Part shown: piece by piece, positions 15,035 to 23,036 of the stretch | Numbering within the stretch: position 1 is the stretch's first letter | How the letters are laid out: the number at the start of each line of letters is the position of its first letter | Source: Syntrophobacterales bacterium | GTDB lineage: Bacteria; Desulfobacterota; Syntrophia; Syntrophales; UBA2192 | Direction: 5' to 3' | Assembly (NCBI GenBank): GCA_018053845.1 | Contig: JAGPKU010000006.1 | Coordinates: 1 to 54,110, forward strand | Length of the DNA stretch: 54,110 nucleotides | Made by a program: the position numbers and the translations under genes | Notes under the pieces: model-generated | Seen by the model: the letters and a program-made list of their open reading frames with translations, nothing else | Databases searched by the model: none | Told to the model about the DNA's origin: nothing

Positions 15035-15424
15035 TCAGGCACAACCGCCGTTGCACTCTTCATAGGCAGAGTACCCGTTGAGACAGACGCACGACACCCG
15101 TCCCCCGGTGTAGCAAAGTGCCGCCGCATTGGCTCCGCCGGTACACTGGCATGCCACCGTGATACCAGAGCCGCCGCCGTAATACCCGGTGGACGCGCCG
15201 TTTGAGCAGCAGATATAACACACCGAGCTGTAGCTGCAGGCCCCGGCCCCTTGTTCGCAATAGCCCGTATAATTTCCGTCCTGGCACCAGGCGGTAGGGA
15301 TGCAGGAGCCGAGCATGCACTCGTTGACACAGCTGCCGCCATTGCAGTATCCCGAGGCGCCGAGGGCGCTTCCCGAGGCCATGTCGACGAGAACGGGTTT
15401 TTCGTATTTCCGCCGCTTACCCAT
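15035..15424 (-). CDS. Cys/Gly-rich candidate RiPP precursor
   Basis: Protein of 129 residues with 17 cysteines. A short basic leader-like start, MGKRRKYEKPVLVDMASG, has no cysteine. From residue 27 on cysteines recur every few positions (27, 32, 36, 41, 47, 56, 63, 69, 72, 73, 92, 94, 104, 112, 114, 124, 128), among many Gly, Ser, Tyr and Ala. The core opens with CNGGSC and closes with CNGGC. There is no signal peptide. GAGGTGA lies 7-8 nt before ATG 15424. It sits between scmF and scmC in one strand-wise run with a PqqD-like protein and two SPASM radical SAM enzymes. This is the expected context for a modified-peptide precursor. Function is inferred; no family recognised. Confidence 0.8.
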   Translation of the reverse strand: MGKRRKYEKPVLVDMASGSALGASGYCNGGSCVNECMLGSCIPTAWCQDGNYTGYCEQGAGACSYSSVCYICCSNGASTGYYGGGSGITVACQCTGGANAAALCYTGGRVSCVCLNGYSAYEECNGGCA

Positions 15425-15459
15425 TAGGATGTCACCTCGCGTTAAGACTCGCCGGGAAC

Positions 15460-16629
15460 CTATGCCGCTGCGGCGCTGTCGGCTGCAACCGCTTCATTTC
15501 GCCTGATCCGTGTTTCGGGGAAAAGGCCTTCGCTCCGCGCTTCCTCGCAGAACCAGAAGGGCGCCCAGAGGTTGCGGCTCCGGTAATAGTTCTGGGCGAT
15601 GCAGCTGCCCAGGCAGACTCCTTTCATGAGACACTCGCCGCACACCCCTTCGAGGCGGCGGGGCATCCCATCGCGTATCTCATTCAGGACGGGGCTGTCT
15701 TTCCATACCCCGGAAAGGTCGTCCTTCGCTGCATGGCCGAAGACCAGCTCCGGGACTGACTCCCCGATCCCGCAGAGGGCATAGGAACCACCGGCCAGAA
15801 CGCCCAAGATGTGCCGGATGCCGCAGATGCCGCAGTCGCCGTCCGGACTGAACAGCCTGCCCAGGGCGCGAAAGGCGACCGGATGGCCGTAGAACAGCCG
15901 GACCTTCGCCGTCCGGGCCAGGTCGTTTTCGACCCACTTCCCCAGGGCGATCAGTTCCTCGACGCCGAGAGTCTCCCCCTTCTCGTGCATCTTCTCGCCA
16001 CGCGCCGTGGGCTGGACGAGGTTGAACTTCACCGAAGAGGCGCCCAGCGATTCGGCCAAGCGGACGACCGCCTCGATCTGCTCCACGTTTCGGCGCATGA
16101 GGGTCATGATCAGCTGCGGCCGGATGCCTGTCGCGACGAGATTCCGGATGCCTGCGACGGCGGCATCGAAGCAGCCCTTGACGCCGCGGACCCACTCGTG
16201 GGTTCCGGCGTCGGCCCCGTCGAGGCTCACGGAGATGTGGTAGAGGCCCGAGCGGGCGAGTTCCCGCGCCAGCTCCGGCGTGCAGAGCACGCCGTTGGTC
16301 TCCATGTTGAAGCGGATCTTCTCTTCCCGGAGGATCTCCAGGATTTCCCCGATCCGCGGGTGCATGAGCGGCTCGCCCCCGGTGAGCTTCACGGACGAGA
16401 GGCCGAGAGGTTTCGCCTGCTCCAGGATGTGCCTGAACAGCTCCGGCTCGACGGCCGGGTACTGCCGTTTGGCCGTCTGGTGGGGCGGCTCGATCCAGCA
16501 GTGCCGGCACCGCAGGTTGCAGCCCCCGGTGAGGTAGAAGTAGAGCGTATTGAGGGGCGGGACGGGACGGGCGGCCGTTTCGACCCCGCCGCGGCGTTCG
16601 AGAACAGGCGCTGTCTGATTCGCACTCAC
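15460..16629 (-). CDS. scmF: Radical SAM/SPASM peptide maturase ScmF
   Basis: Protein of 389 residues. The start LNTLYFYLTGGCNLRCRHCW places the radical SAM cluster motif CxxxCxxC at Cys37, 41 and 44. KLTGGEPLMHPR is the SAM-binding GGE motif. The C-terminal SPASM region has CGICG, CGIGE and GVCGECLMKGVCLGSC for auxiliary clusters. The HCWIEPP..and tail NLWAPFWFCEEA fit the ScmF branch as I remember it. GTG 16629 is preferred (GGGGAGG 9 nt upstream) over GTG 16635. It overlaps the membrane protein stop codon region. Likely cross-links or epimerises the Cys-rich peptide. Confidence 0.88.
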   Translation of the reverse strand: MSANQTAPVLERRGGVETAARPVPPLNTLYFYLTGGCNLRCRHCWIEPPHQTAKRQYPAVEPELFRHILEQAKPLGLSSVKLTGGEPLMHPRIGEILEILREEKIRFNMETNGVLCTPELARELARSGLYHISVSLDGADAGTHEWVRGVKGCFDAAVAGIRNLVATGIRPQLIMTLMRRNVEQIEAVVRLAESLGASSVKFNLVQPTARGEKMHEKGETLGVEELIALGKWVENDLARTAKVRLFYGHPVAFRALGRLFSPDGDCGICGIRHILGVLAGGSYALCGIGESVPELVFGHAAKDDLSGVWKDSPVLNEIRDGMPRRLEGVCGECLMKGVCLGSCIAQNYYRSRNLWAPFWFCEEARSEGLFPETRIRRNEAVAADSAAAA

Positions 16630-16631
16630 GA

Positions 16632-18311
16632 TCACGATCCTCCCCGGCCGGCGTCGGCCGCAGTCAATTCAGGGGCGTTCACCCTCACCAGATAATCCCT
16701 TTTCCCCTTGCAGGAGCCGCCGCAGCAGGATTTCGACCCCGGCGGGAGGGGAAATTCCGGCGATTTCTCCATGCTGTACGGGTCAAACCCCCCGAGGCCC
16801 ATCGGGTTTCCCGTCCAAGCGTAGGCGTTTTCGACCTTCTCCGCCGCGAGCGTCCGGAAGAGGCGATCTTGATCGCCGGGACTCCGCGCCACGAGAAAAA
16901 CGCGGTCGAAAAAGAGCGGGCCTGCGTGCTCCATCTTGCCCGTGTCATCGAACACGACGGCATCTCCCGACGAGGTGTGCTTCTCCAGGAATGCAATCCG
17001 TGCGGCATTGTAGTCCTTGTATTTCAGGAATCCGTCCCTTGACTCCTGGATCCCGTTCACGAAAGCAACCCCGCAGAAGAAGGCCAGCACGAGGCACATC
17101 CCGCGGGCTGCAAAAATGGCCTTTCTCTCCAGGGCAATCAGGAGGATGACGAAGGGCACAACGGGCAGCCATACGGAAACGACGATCCATGCCCCCGGGC
17201 GCAGGATCGCGGCGCCGAGGGCGAGGCAGACAACGATGGTGGCCGTCAGGATTGCCTCGAGAGCCCCTTGCCCCTTCTTCAGCCTCTCGAGCCGCCCGGT
17301 AACACCGCAGAAAACGAAGAGCACGGCCGGGAAGAGGGCCATGAGATGGGACACGGTGATCCGGGCCGCCGTCATGAGCACGGCGCCGAACAGCAGGACG
17401 ACGGACAGGACCGACAGAACCGCTTTTCGGACCTGGCCGCTCCCTTCCCGCCGGGACAGGATGAACAGGGCGCACGATAGGGCAAGGCCCCCGCCAAGGG
17501 CCGCAAGGCGGATCGGGGAAAGAGCGTAGAACGGCAGAAGGAGCCGGAGGTAGGGGCCGGGGAAACGGCCGTGAAAAACAACGTCATGGAGGATCAGCAC
17601 GATCAGACAAAACAAACCGCCGGCAAAGACCGTCCACAGATCGCCCAGGCGTCTATGCGCAAACAGGACGACTGCCGAGCCGAGATAATAGGAAAAGACG
17701 ACGGCGAGGCACTCGATCCTGACGATCGCCGAAGTCCCCACCAGCACCGATGCGAGGAACAGTTTCGCCCAGGAAGGGTTGCCCCCGAAATGGCCCGCCA
17801 GAAGCCAGAGCGCCGAGACGATCAGCAACAGGGAAAGGGCCGTCCCCGAGAACTGAAAGCCCTGCATCAAGACGGGGGAACCGAGAAGAAAGGCCGCAAG
17901 CAGGAGCCAGTAGAGGAACTCCCTCTGCATCACCCGGTCCAGGATCAGGCCCAGGACGAGCGCCGAGAAAAAGACGAAGAGGATCGGCGCGAAGTCGACG
18001 GCCCGCTCGCCGAAAACCGGGTAAAGGAGGCTCGCCGTCCAGGGAAAGAGCGGGGGCGGAATCGCGTAGAGTTTTCCGCCGCGGGATTCGAAAAAGCCCC
18101 GAGGTCCCGAAAGATCCTCCGCCTCGAAGCCGAGGGCAAGAGCCGGCGCGTGGATCTCGAAAGACCCGTTCAGGGCGAAGTTTTTCATCTGGACATAGTG
18201 GACGCCTTCCTCGTTGGATGCGAGGCCCGGTGGCGCCAGCACGTACACCGCCCCCGCGAGCGCCGCGAGGAGGACAACGAGAAAAAGTCTTTCACCGGGA
18301 TTTCTGTTCAT
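16632..18311 (-). CDS. Polytopic GT-C-like membrane glycosyltransferase
   Basis: Protein of 559 residues from ATG 18311. About 10-12 hydrophobic helices follow an N-terminal anchor. The first exported loop contains LASNEEGVHYVQMKNFAL, which resembles the acidic catalytic loop of GT-C/PMT-type transferases that use lipid-linked sugars. A soluble C-terminal part of about 130 residues ends with a Cys motif SCCGGSCKGKRDY. It lies between scmE and scmF. It may glycosylate the exported product at the outer face; the enzyme class is a moderate call and the role is inference. Confidence 0.65.
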   Translation of the reverse strand: MNRNPGERLFLVVLLAALAGAVYVLAPPGLASNEEGVHYVQMKNFALNGSFEIHAPALALGFEAEDLSGPRGFFESRGGKLYAIPPPLFPWTASLLYPVFGERAVDFAPILFVFFSALVLGLILDRVMQREFLYWLLLAAFLLGSPVLMQGFQFSGTALSLLLIVSALWLLAGHFGGNPSWAKLFLASVLVGTSAIVRIECLAVVFSYYLGSAVVLFAHRRLGDLWTVFAGGLFCLIVLILHDVVFHGRFPGPYLRLLLPFYALSPIRLAALGGGLALSCALFILSRREGSGQVRKAVLSVLSVVLLFGAVLMTAARITVSHLMALFPAVLFVFCGVTGRLERLKKGQGALEAILTATIVVCLALGAAILRPGAWIVVSVWLPVVPFVILLIALERKAIFAARGMCLVLAFFCGVAFVNGIQESRDGFLKYKDYNAARIAFLEKHTSSGDAVVFDDTGKMEHAGPLFFDRVFLVARSPGDQDRLFRTLAAEKVENAYAWTGNPMGLGGFDPYSMEKSPEFPLPPGSKSCCGGSCKGKRDYLVRVNAPELTAADAGRGGS

Positions 18312-18327
18312 GTTTTCCGTGTCCGTT

Positions 18328-19446
18328 TCAGCACAACAGGGCCCGGTCGGGCAGCCTTCCGCCCTCTGCAAGGAATGTCCGCAGGCAGGCGTCGGGGCTC
18401 GGGTGGTTGACCTCGCCCATGAGCGTGTAGGAGAGCCCCGGGCAGTTGCCCGTGCAGAAATTCACGTACGGGCACCCCTCGCAGAAGGAAAAGCCGGAGA
18501 GGGGAATCTCGTCGCGCCGGCGCAGGGCGTTGAGGGCCGCATGCTCCCTCCAGATCACGCCGAGATCATCGCGGTTGATCCTGCCGAGTTCGATGTGGGA
18601 CAGCATCGTGCAGGGCGTGATCGCGCCGTCGGCCCTCACGGCAAGCCCCGACCGGTAGCATCCGCAGCCGGTGAGATATCCCCGCTTCGGCGATGTCAGC
18701 TGCTTTTCCCCGTTCCGGGCATCCTCCATGTCCCACCAGCCCCTGGCTTCCGCCAGCGGTCCCGCCATGGCGTTGATCCGCCCGTTGTATTTCTTCGTCA
18801 GCCGAAGCAGGGTCTCCATGGCAACCATCCGGTCTTCCGTCGTCAGCTGGACCATCTCGGCGTTCTTGCGGCACAGGCCCATGGCGCCGGCGCTGTTGGT
18901 CCCGAAGGAGGGAAGGCCGATGTCCTCGAGGAGAAACCGGGCGATGGCCTCGAGGTCGCGGACGTTCTTTCGGTGAATGGTCACGCGGACCGCGGCGCGG
19001 ACGCCGTTTCGCCGCAGGGTCAGAAGCCCCTCCACGGCCCTGGCGAAGCTTCCCCTGCCCCGCATGGCGTCGTGGCTCTCCGGCATGGAGCCGTCGATGG
19101 AGACCTGGACGTAGTTGCAGCGCCCCGTCGCTGCGAGAAAGGCCGCCGTCTCGTCGGTGATGAGCGTCCCGTTCGAAAGGACCGCGAAGCGCATGCGGTT
19201 TTTCACGATGCCGCCGATAATTTCCTTGAAATCCTCGCGGATGAAAGGCTCGCCTCCCGCCAGCGTCACCTCAGTGACGGCACAGCGGTTGAGTTCCCCG
19301 AAGAACCGGAGCCACTCTTCCGCCGGGAGGTCGCCGTCGGCGTCGCCCGCGCTCTCGAAGTGGTAGCAGTAGCGGCACCGCAGGTTGCAGCGGTTCGTGA
19401 TGTCGATGTCAACCTTCTTCGGGGTCCGCATCAGCCGCATGGACAT
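18328..19446 (-). CDS. scmE: Radical SAM/SPASM peptide maturase ScmE
   Basis: Protein of 372 residues. ITNRCNLRCRYCYHF gives CxxxCxxC at Cys20, 24 and 27; VTLAGGEPFIRED is the SAM site. The SPASM region shows GCGCYRSG, a Cys in ITPCTML, and CEGCPYVNFCTGNCPG. The overall order and the ending HPSPDACLRTFLAEGGRLPD match the ScmE family of the SynChlorMet cassette as I recall it. ATG 19446 lies 1 nt after the scmD stop, so the two are translationally coupled. With the PqqD-like partner it should modify the ribosomal peptide. Confidence 0.88.
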   Translation of the reverse strand: MSMRLMRTPKKVDIDITNRCNLRCRYCYHFESAGDADGDLPAEEWLRFFGELNRCAVTEVTLAGGEPFIREDFKEIIGGIVKNRMRFAVLSNGTLITDETAAFLAATGRCNYVQVSIDGSMPESHDAMRGRGSFARAVEGLLTLRRNGVRAAVRVTIHRKNVRDLEAIARFLLEDIGLPSFGTNSAGAMGLCRKNAEMVQLTTEDRMVAMETLLRLTKKYNGRINAMAGPLAEARGWWDMEDARNGEKQLTSPKRGYLTGCGCYRSGLAVRADGAITPCTMLSHIELGRINRDDLGVIWREHAALNALRRRDEIPLSGFSFCEGCPYVNFCTGNCPGLSYTLMGEVNHPSPDACLRTFLAEGGRLPDRALLC

Positions 19447-19447
19447 T

Positions 19448-19744
19448 TCACCCTGCCGCTTCCGCCGCATCCAGCTCGTAGCCCACGAGCCCCTGCTGCT
19501 CGAGGGCCGCGATGAACTGGCGGGTGTGCTCGGCGGCGTCCTCGGGAACATCCTCGGCTTCATCGCGGAGACTCTTCACGATGTCCTCCACGCCGTGCCT
19601 GCCGTCGAGGAGCTTCCAGATGAAGACCCCCGTGGGGTTGAGGCCGAAGGCGTTGCCCGTGTCGGGGTCGAAGAGGATCGCCCAGTCGTCGAATTCCTCG
19701 CGCAGCACGATCAGGGGGTTGGCGATGGGGTTTTTAGCTTCCAC
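19448..19744 (-). CDS. scmD: PqqD-like peptide-recognition protein ScmD
   Basis: Protein of 98 residues with the PqqD/RRE fold pattern: DWAILFDPDTGNAFGLNPTG, then VFIWKLLDGRHGVEDIV and a C-terminal helical part. Such proteins bind the leader of a precursor peptide and present it to the radical SAM enzyme. It matches the ScmD branch. It is the first gene of the minus-strand run; the ~200 bp upstream hold a palindrome (19779-19797) but no promoter I can defend. Confidence 0.88.
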   Translation of the reverse strand: MEAKNPIANPLIVLREEFDDWAILFDPDTGNAFGLNPTGVFIWKLLDGRHGVEDIVKSLRDEAEDVPEDAAEHTRQFIAALEQQGLVGYELDAAEAAG

Positions 19745-19778
19745 GGCATGTTCCTTTCAACTGCATGCATCACTGGAT

Positions 19779-19797
19779 GGCAGGCGAGACGCCTGCC
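19779..19797. repeat. Palindrome GGCAGGCG-AGA-CGCCTGCC
   Basis: Perfect 8-bp arms around AGA, the same loop and core as the element at 6103-6129. It lies between scmD and the right vapC. Confidence 0.7.
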
Positions 19798-19954
19798 CCA
19801 CGCACCATGCCTGTAGCCGACAGCCATCAGGCTCTGCGGAATTTTTGCAAGAAGCATACCGGGTAAATCACAGGCGTTGCTCATGATTTGCAGCGGAGCA
19901 CCGAAGGAAAGATTCTCGGGAAGACGATCCTCTGACAGGCAGGAGAAAATGACG

Positions 19955-20356
19955 CTAAAAGGCAACCGTTTTCAGGGACGTGTGGCGGGACAGGAGTTCG
20001 TAATGCCGGTCCGAGTGCATCAGCGTTGCGCAGTGGCGCATGGCAACGGACGCAATCAGGGTATCCAGCGCCGGGATGTTGAGGCCCCGCTGGCGGCAAA
20101 GAAAGGCCGTTTCCCAGGCTTTCTGCCAGGCCTTTGCATCCAGCGACAGGGCGGGAAGCGCCGAAAAATCCTTCAGCAGCATGTTATATTCTTTTTGCGA
20201 CCTTGCGCCTCTCAACAGCTCGAAGATGACGATCTCCGTCATGCAGACCCGGTCGTCGGCGATCAGGCCTGCCATGCGGACCTTCAAGGAGTCGTTCCCC
20301 CCCCGGAAAAAATTGACCCAGACGGTCGTATCCACCAGGAATCGTTCATCGCTCAT
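19955..20356 (-). CDS. vapC: VapC-type PIN-domain toxin, right module
   Basis: PIN domain of 133 residues: FLVDTTVWVNFF, VIFELLRGARS and PALDTLIAS carry the expected acidic residues. It overlaps the antitoxin gene by 11 bp. It aligns along its length with the left vapC (shared E.LRGAR..K.Y and D.LIAS). Transcribed toward the peptide cluster, as is the left module. Confidence 0.88.
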   Translation of the reverse strand: MSDERFLVDTTVWVNFFRGGNDSLKVRMAGLIADDRVCMTEIVIFELLRGARSQKEYNMLLKDFSALPALSLDAKAWQKAWETAFLCRQRGLNIPALDTLIASVAMRHCATLMHSDRHYELLSRHTSLKTVAF

Positions 20357-20552
20357 GCTCTCTGTACCTTTCCACTTCCTCGGGGGTCAATTCCGTCAGG
20401 GCCTTGCCGTAAAGACCGGCCAGGTGATCCCGCCTCTTTTTTCGGATCAGCTCCCGCAGGGAATGGTTGACCAGGTCCTTCTTCGTCCGGATCCCCGTCA
20501 GCGCCCGCGCCTCTTTCAGCAACGCTTCGTTGATGTCCAAAGTGGTTCTCAT
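20346..20552 (-). CDS. vapB: VapB-type antitoxin, right module
   Basis: Sixty-eight residues, MRTTLDINEALLKEARALTG, with the same N-terminal DNA-binding pattern as the left antitoxin and a basic second half. AAGGAGG lies 7 nt before ATG 20552. Overlap with vapC suggests coupled translation. Probably autoregulatory at the promoter just upstream. Confidence 0.85.
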   Translation of the reverse strand: MRTTLDINEALLKEARALTGIRTKKDLVNHSLRELIRKKRRDHLAGLYGKALTELTPEEVERYREHER

Positions 20553-20572
20553 AATGCGCCTCCTTGAGGCAT

Positions 20573-20601
20573 ATTATTATGCAATTTATTGTGCCTGTCA
20601 A
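20573..20601 (-). promoter_or_regulatory. Promoter of the right VapBC module
   Basis: On the minus strand TTGACA (20601-20596), 17 bp, AATAAT (20578-20573), about 20 bp before the antitoxin start. The region is clearly more AT-rich than its surroundings. Confidence 0.75.
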
Positions 20602-20686
20602 GCCTGGAAATGTTTGATCCTTTACAAAAAAGTGATTCTGTGGTCTACTTCGGGGCATTCAAAGGCTCATCCGGAATGGAGATGCC

Positions 20687-20998
20687 ATGGATATCCAAAA
20701 GGAAATCGAGAGCATCAGCTCCCAGATCGTCGAGAAGTACCGGCCCGACAAGGTCATCCTCTTCGGGAGTGCTGCACGGGGAGAGGCGGGGCCGGACAGC
20801 GATCTCGACTTTCTCATCATCAAGAAAGACACTCCGTACTATGGAGCGGACAGGATCCGCGAGTTGAGCCGTATGATCGACAGGAATGTCCCTGTGGATT
20901 TTCTTGTCTACCGGCCCGAGGAGTGGGAGCTGCGCTTGCAAATGGGGGATCCCTTCCTTAAGCTCATCCTCCGGGAAGGAAAGGTTCTCTATGGCTGA
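20687..20998 (+). CDS. mntA: MNT nucleotidyltransferase (MntA-type antitoxin)
   Basis: Protein of 103 residues. The minimal nucleotidyltransferase motif GSx10DxD is exact: Gly27-Ser28 and Asp39-x-Asp41 in FGSAARGEAGPDSDLDFLI. In HEPN/MNT modules this protein AMPylates and silences the HEPN ribonuclease. It overlaps the HEPN gene by 8 bp. It diverges from the right VapBC module. Lower GC than the neighbours suggests acquisition by transfer. Confidence 0.88.
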   Translation: MDIQKEIESISSQIVEKYRPDKVILFGSAARGEAGPDSDLDFLIIKKDTPYYGADRIRELSRMIDRNVPVDFLVYRPEEWELRLQMGDPFLKLILREGKVLYG

Positions 20999-21401
20999 CA
21001 GCGAAACCGTCCGCGAATGGCTGTCGAAAGCGGACGAGGATTTCGAGTTCGCGTCAGTCATCCTCACGGAAGGCAAGCCGTCCCACCCTCAAATCTGCTT
21101 TCATTTCCAGCAGGCGGCTGAAAAATATCTCAAAGCGTGCACCGTTCTCTACGATCTGGAATTTCGCAAGACACTCGACCTGACCCTGATCTTGAAAAGT
21201 CTCCTCGGCCGTGAACCGGGGTTCGAGATGCTCAGGGATGACGTGGAGTTTTTGAACGTCTTTTACATTGATACCCGGTATCCCGTTCACTGGCCCATCA
21301 CGTATTCCCGCGGAGAGGCGCAGAAGGCACTCGAAGCTGCATCGAGAATCCGGGACTGTGTTCGAAAAGCGGTCTCTTGCAAGGAGCCTTTGCTCAGGTA
21401 A
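20991..21401 (+). CDS. hepT: HEPN-domain protein (HepT-type toxin)
   Basis: Protein of 136 residues from ATG 20991. WLSKADEDFEFASVILTEGK and FHFQQAAEKYLKACTVLYD are typical HEPN helices. The catalytic Rx4-6H motif of HEPN RNases is not in canonical spacing; the nearest candidate is RYPVH (R-x3-H) in the FYIDTRYPVHW segment common to MNT-linked HEPN proteins. Toxin role therefore rests on the pairing with the MNT gene. Confidence 0.85.
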   Translation: MADSETVREWLSKADEDFEFASVILTEGKPSHPQICFHFQQAAEKYLKACTVLYDLEFRKTLDLTLILKSLLGREPGFEMLRDDVEFLNVFYIDTRYPVHWPITYSRGEAQKALEAASRIRDCVRKAVSCKEPLLR

Positions 21402-21471
21402 CTGAAAAACGCGGCGGTTTCGCAGAAATCGCCATGTCATCGCAAACAACTGGTTTCCTGTCCGGGTATCC

Positions 21472-22758
21472 ATGGAGAAATTCGACGTCATCATCGTGGG
21501 TGCGGGACTGGCCGGGCTGGCGGCGGCATGGACGCTGGCCGGCGAGGGCATCGAGGTCGTGGTCCTCGAGCGGGGCGACTACCCCGGCGCCAAGAACGTC
21601 TCCGGAGGCCGCCTCTACCTGAACCCCGTCCGCGACCTCTTCCCGGGCCTCTGGGACGAGGCCCCTCTCGAGAGGGCCATCGTCCGCGAAGGGGCCACAC
21701 TCATGGCCCGCAACCGCTCCTTCACCTTCCACTACACCGGCAGCGAGCTGCGGACCGACAGGCCCCAGAGCTACAGCGTCCTCCGCTCGAAATTCGACCG
21801 CTGGTTCTCCGAGCGCGTCGAGGAGCGCGGCGGCATGATCCTCGCCAAGACCCTCGTGACCGACCCGGTCCGCGAAAACGGCAACGTCTGCGGCGTCGTC
21901 GCCGGGGGCGACGAACTGCGGGCCGACGCGGTCATCGCCTGCGACGGGGTGCTTTCGTTGCTGCCGGAGAAAGCAGGGCTGAGGGCCCCGGGACGGCCGC
22001 ACGACTACGCCGTGGGCCTCAAGGAAGTGATCCGCCTCGACCCCGCCGTGATCAATGACCGCTTCGGCGTGGGCGAAGGCGAGGGGTCGGCGCACCTCTA
22101 CGCGGGGGACATCACCAAGGGCCTCTTCGGCGGGGGTTTTCTCTACACAAACCGCGACAGCGTGAGCCTCGGGCTGGTCGTCTCCATCGAGGACATCGCG
22201 AAGGAAGAGGCGGCGGGCGATGCGCCGGCACTCTTCGAGGCCTTCAAGGCGCGCCCTGAGATCGAGCCCCTCATCCGCGGGGGTGAAACGATGGAATACG
22301 GCGCCCACGTCATCCCCGAGGGCGGCTACCGGGCGCTTTCCCGCCTTTTCGGCGACGGGATCCTCGTGGCGGGCGATTCGGCGGGCCTCGCCCTGAACCT
22401 CGGCTTCACCGTGCGCGGGATGGAATACGCCCTGGCCTCGGGGTATTTCGCAGCCAGGGCCGTCATCGAGGCGAAAAAGGCGGGGCGGTACGACGCGGCA
22501 ACGCTTTCCGCCTATCAGAAAACCCTGGAGGACAGCTTCGTCCTCAAGGACTTCCAGACCTTCAAGGACACGCCCCGGGTGCTCTCGAACCCGCACCTCT
22601 TCGGCCATTACCCGGAGCTGATCGGAAACCTGTTGCGCGATCTCTACACGGTGCCCGCCGGGCCCAAGTCGCCCGTCTTCACCACACTGCGCAAGCACCT
22701 GACGCTGGGCGAGCTCTGGACGATGCTGATGGACGCAAAGGAGGTTGCAAAGATATGA
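21472..22758 (+). CDS. fixC: FAD-dependent ETF:quinone oxidoreductase-like FixC
   Basis: Flavoprotein of 428 residues, the normal FixC length. N-terminal dinucleotide motif IIVGAGLAGLAAAWTLAGEG and the later GDGILVAGDSAGLALNLGFT bind FAD. It takes electrons from ETF (etfBA downstream) and passes them to quinone, with FixX as the iron-sulfur partner. Its stop overlaps the fixX start by 4 bp. Opens an operon with fixX, acd, etfB and etfA. Confidence 0.92.
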   Translation: MEKFDVIIVGAGLAGLAAAWTLAGEGIEVVVLERGDYPGAKNVSGGRLYLNPVRDLFPGLWDEAPLERAIVREGATLMARNRSFTFHYTGSELRTDRPQSYSVLRSKFDRWFSERVEERGGMILAKTLVTDPVRENGNVCGVVAGGDELRADAVIACDGVLSLLPEKAGLRAPGRPHDYAVGLKEVIRLDPAVINDRFGVGEGEGSAHLYAGDITKGLFGGGFLYTNRDSVSLGLVVSIEDIAKEEAAGDAPALFEAFKARPEIEPLIRGGETMEYGAHVIPEGGYRALSRLFGDGILVAGDSAGLALNLGFTVRGMEYALASGYFAARAVIEAKKAGRYDAATLSAYQKTLEDSFVLKDFQTFKDTPRVLSNPHLFGHYPELIGNLLRDLYTVPAGPKSPVFTTLRKHLTLGELWTMLMDAKEVAKI

Positions 22759-23030
22759 GCGACCTCAAGGCGAAGCTGGGTCTGAACGTCTTCAAGCCGC
22801 TGCCGGCTCCCCATATCCGGATCAGGCCGGGCATGGAGCGCGACCCGCGGCTCAAGGCGGCCGCACGGGCCTGCCCCGCAGGCCTGTACGCGGAAGGCGC
22901 CGACGGGACCTTCACGCTGACCATCGACGGCTGCCTCGAATGCGGCACCTGCCGCATCGCCTGCGGCACCGCGGTGCTCGAGTGGGGATACCCGGAAGGC
23001 GGCGCGGGCGTGCAGTTCCGGTTCGGATAG
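22755..23030 (+). CDS. fixX: Ferredoxin-like protein FixX
   Basis: Protein of 91 residues with CLECGTCRIACG plus an earlier Cys in RACPAGLY, ligands for one [4Fe-4S] cluster as in the iron-sulfur part of ETF:quinone oxidoreductase. Overlaps fixC by ATGA. Works with FixC at the membrane. Confidence 0.93.
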   Translation: MSDLKAKLGLNVFKPLPAPHIRIRPGMERDPRLKAAARACPAGLYAEGADGTFTLTIDGCLECGTCRIACGTAVLEWGYPEGGAGVQFRFG

Positions 23031-23036
23031 AAAGAA

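Noticed and set aside
6103-19797. The two AGGCG-AGA-CGCCT palindromes as att sites of an integrative element
   Set aside because: They are palindromes of different length, not direct repeats, and no integrase or tRNA gene is present. They are better read as dispersed repeats.
20991-21401. HEPN/MNT pair as something unusual
   Set aside because: Apart from a shortened R-x3-H motif it is an ordinary HEPN/MNT toxin-antitoxin pair with an exact GSx10DxD motif in the MNT partner.
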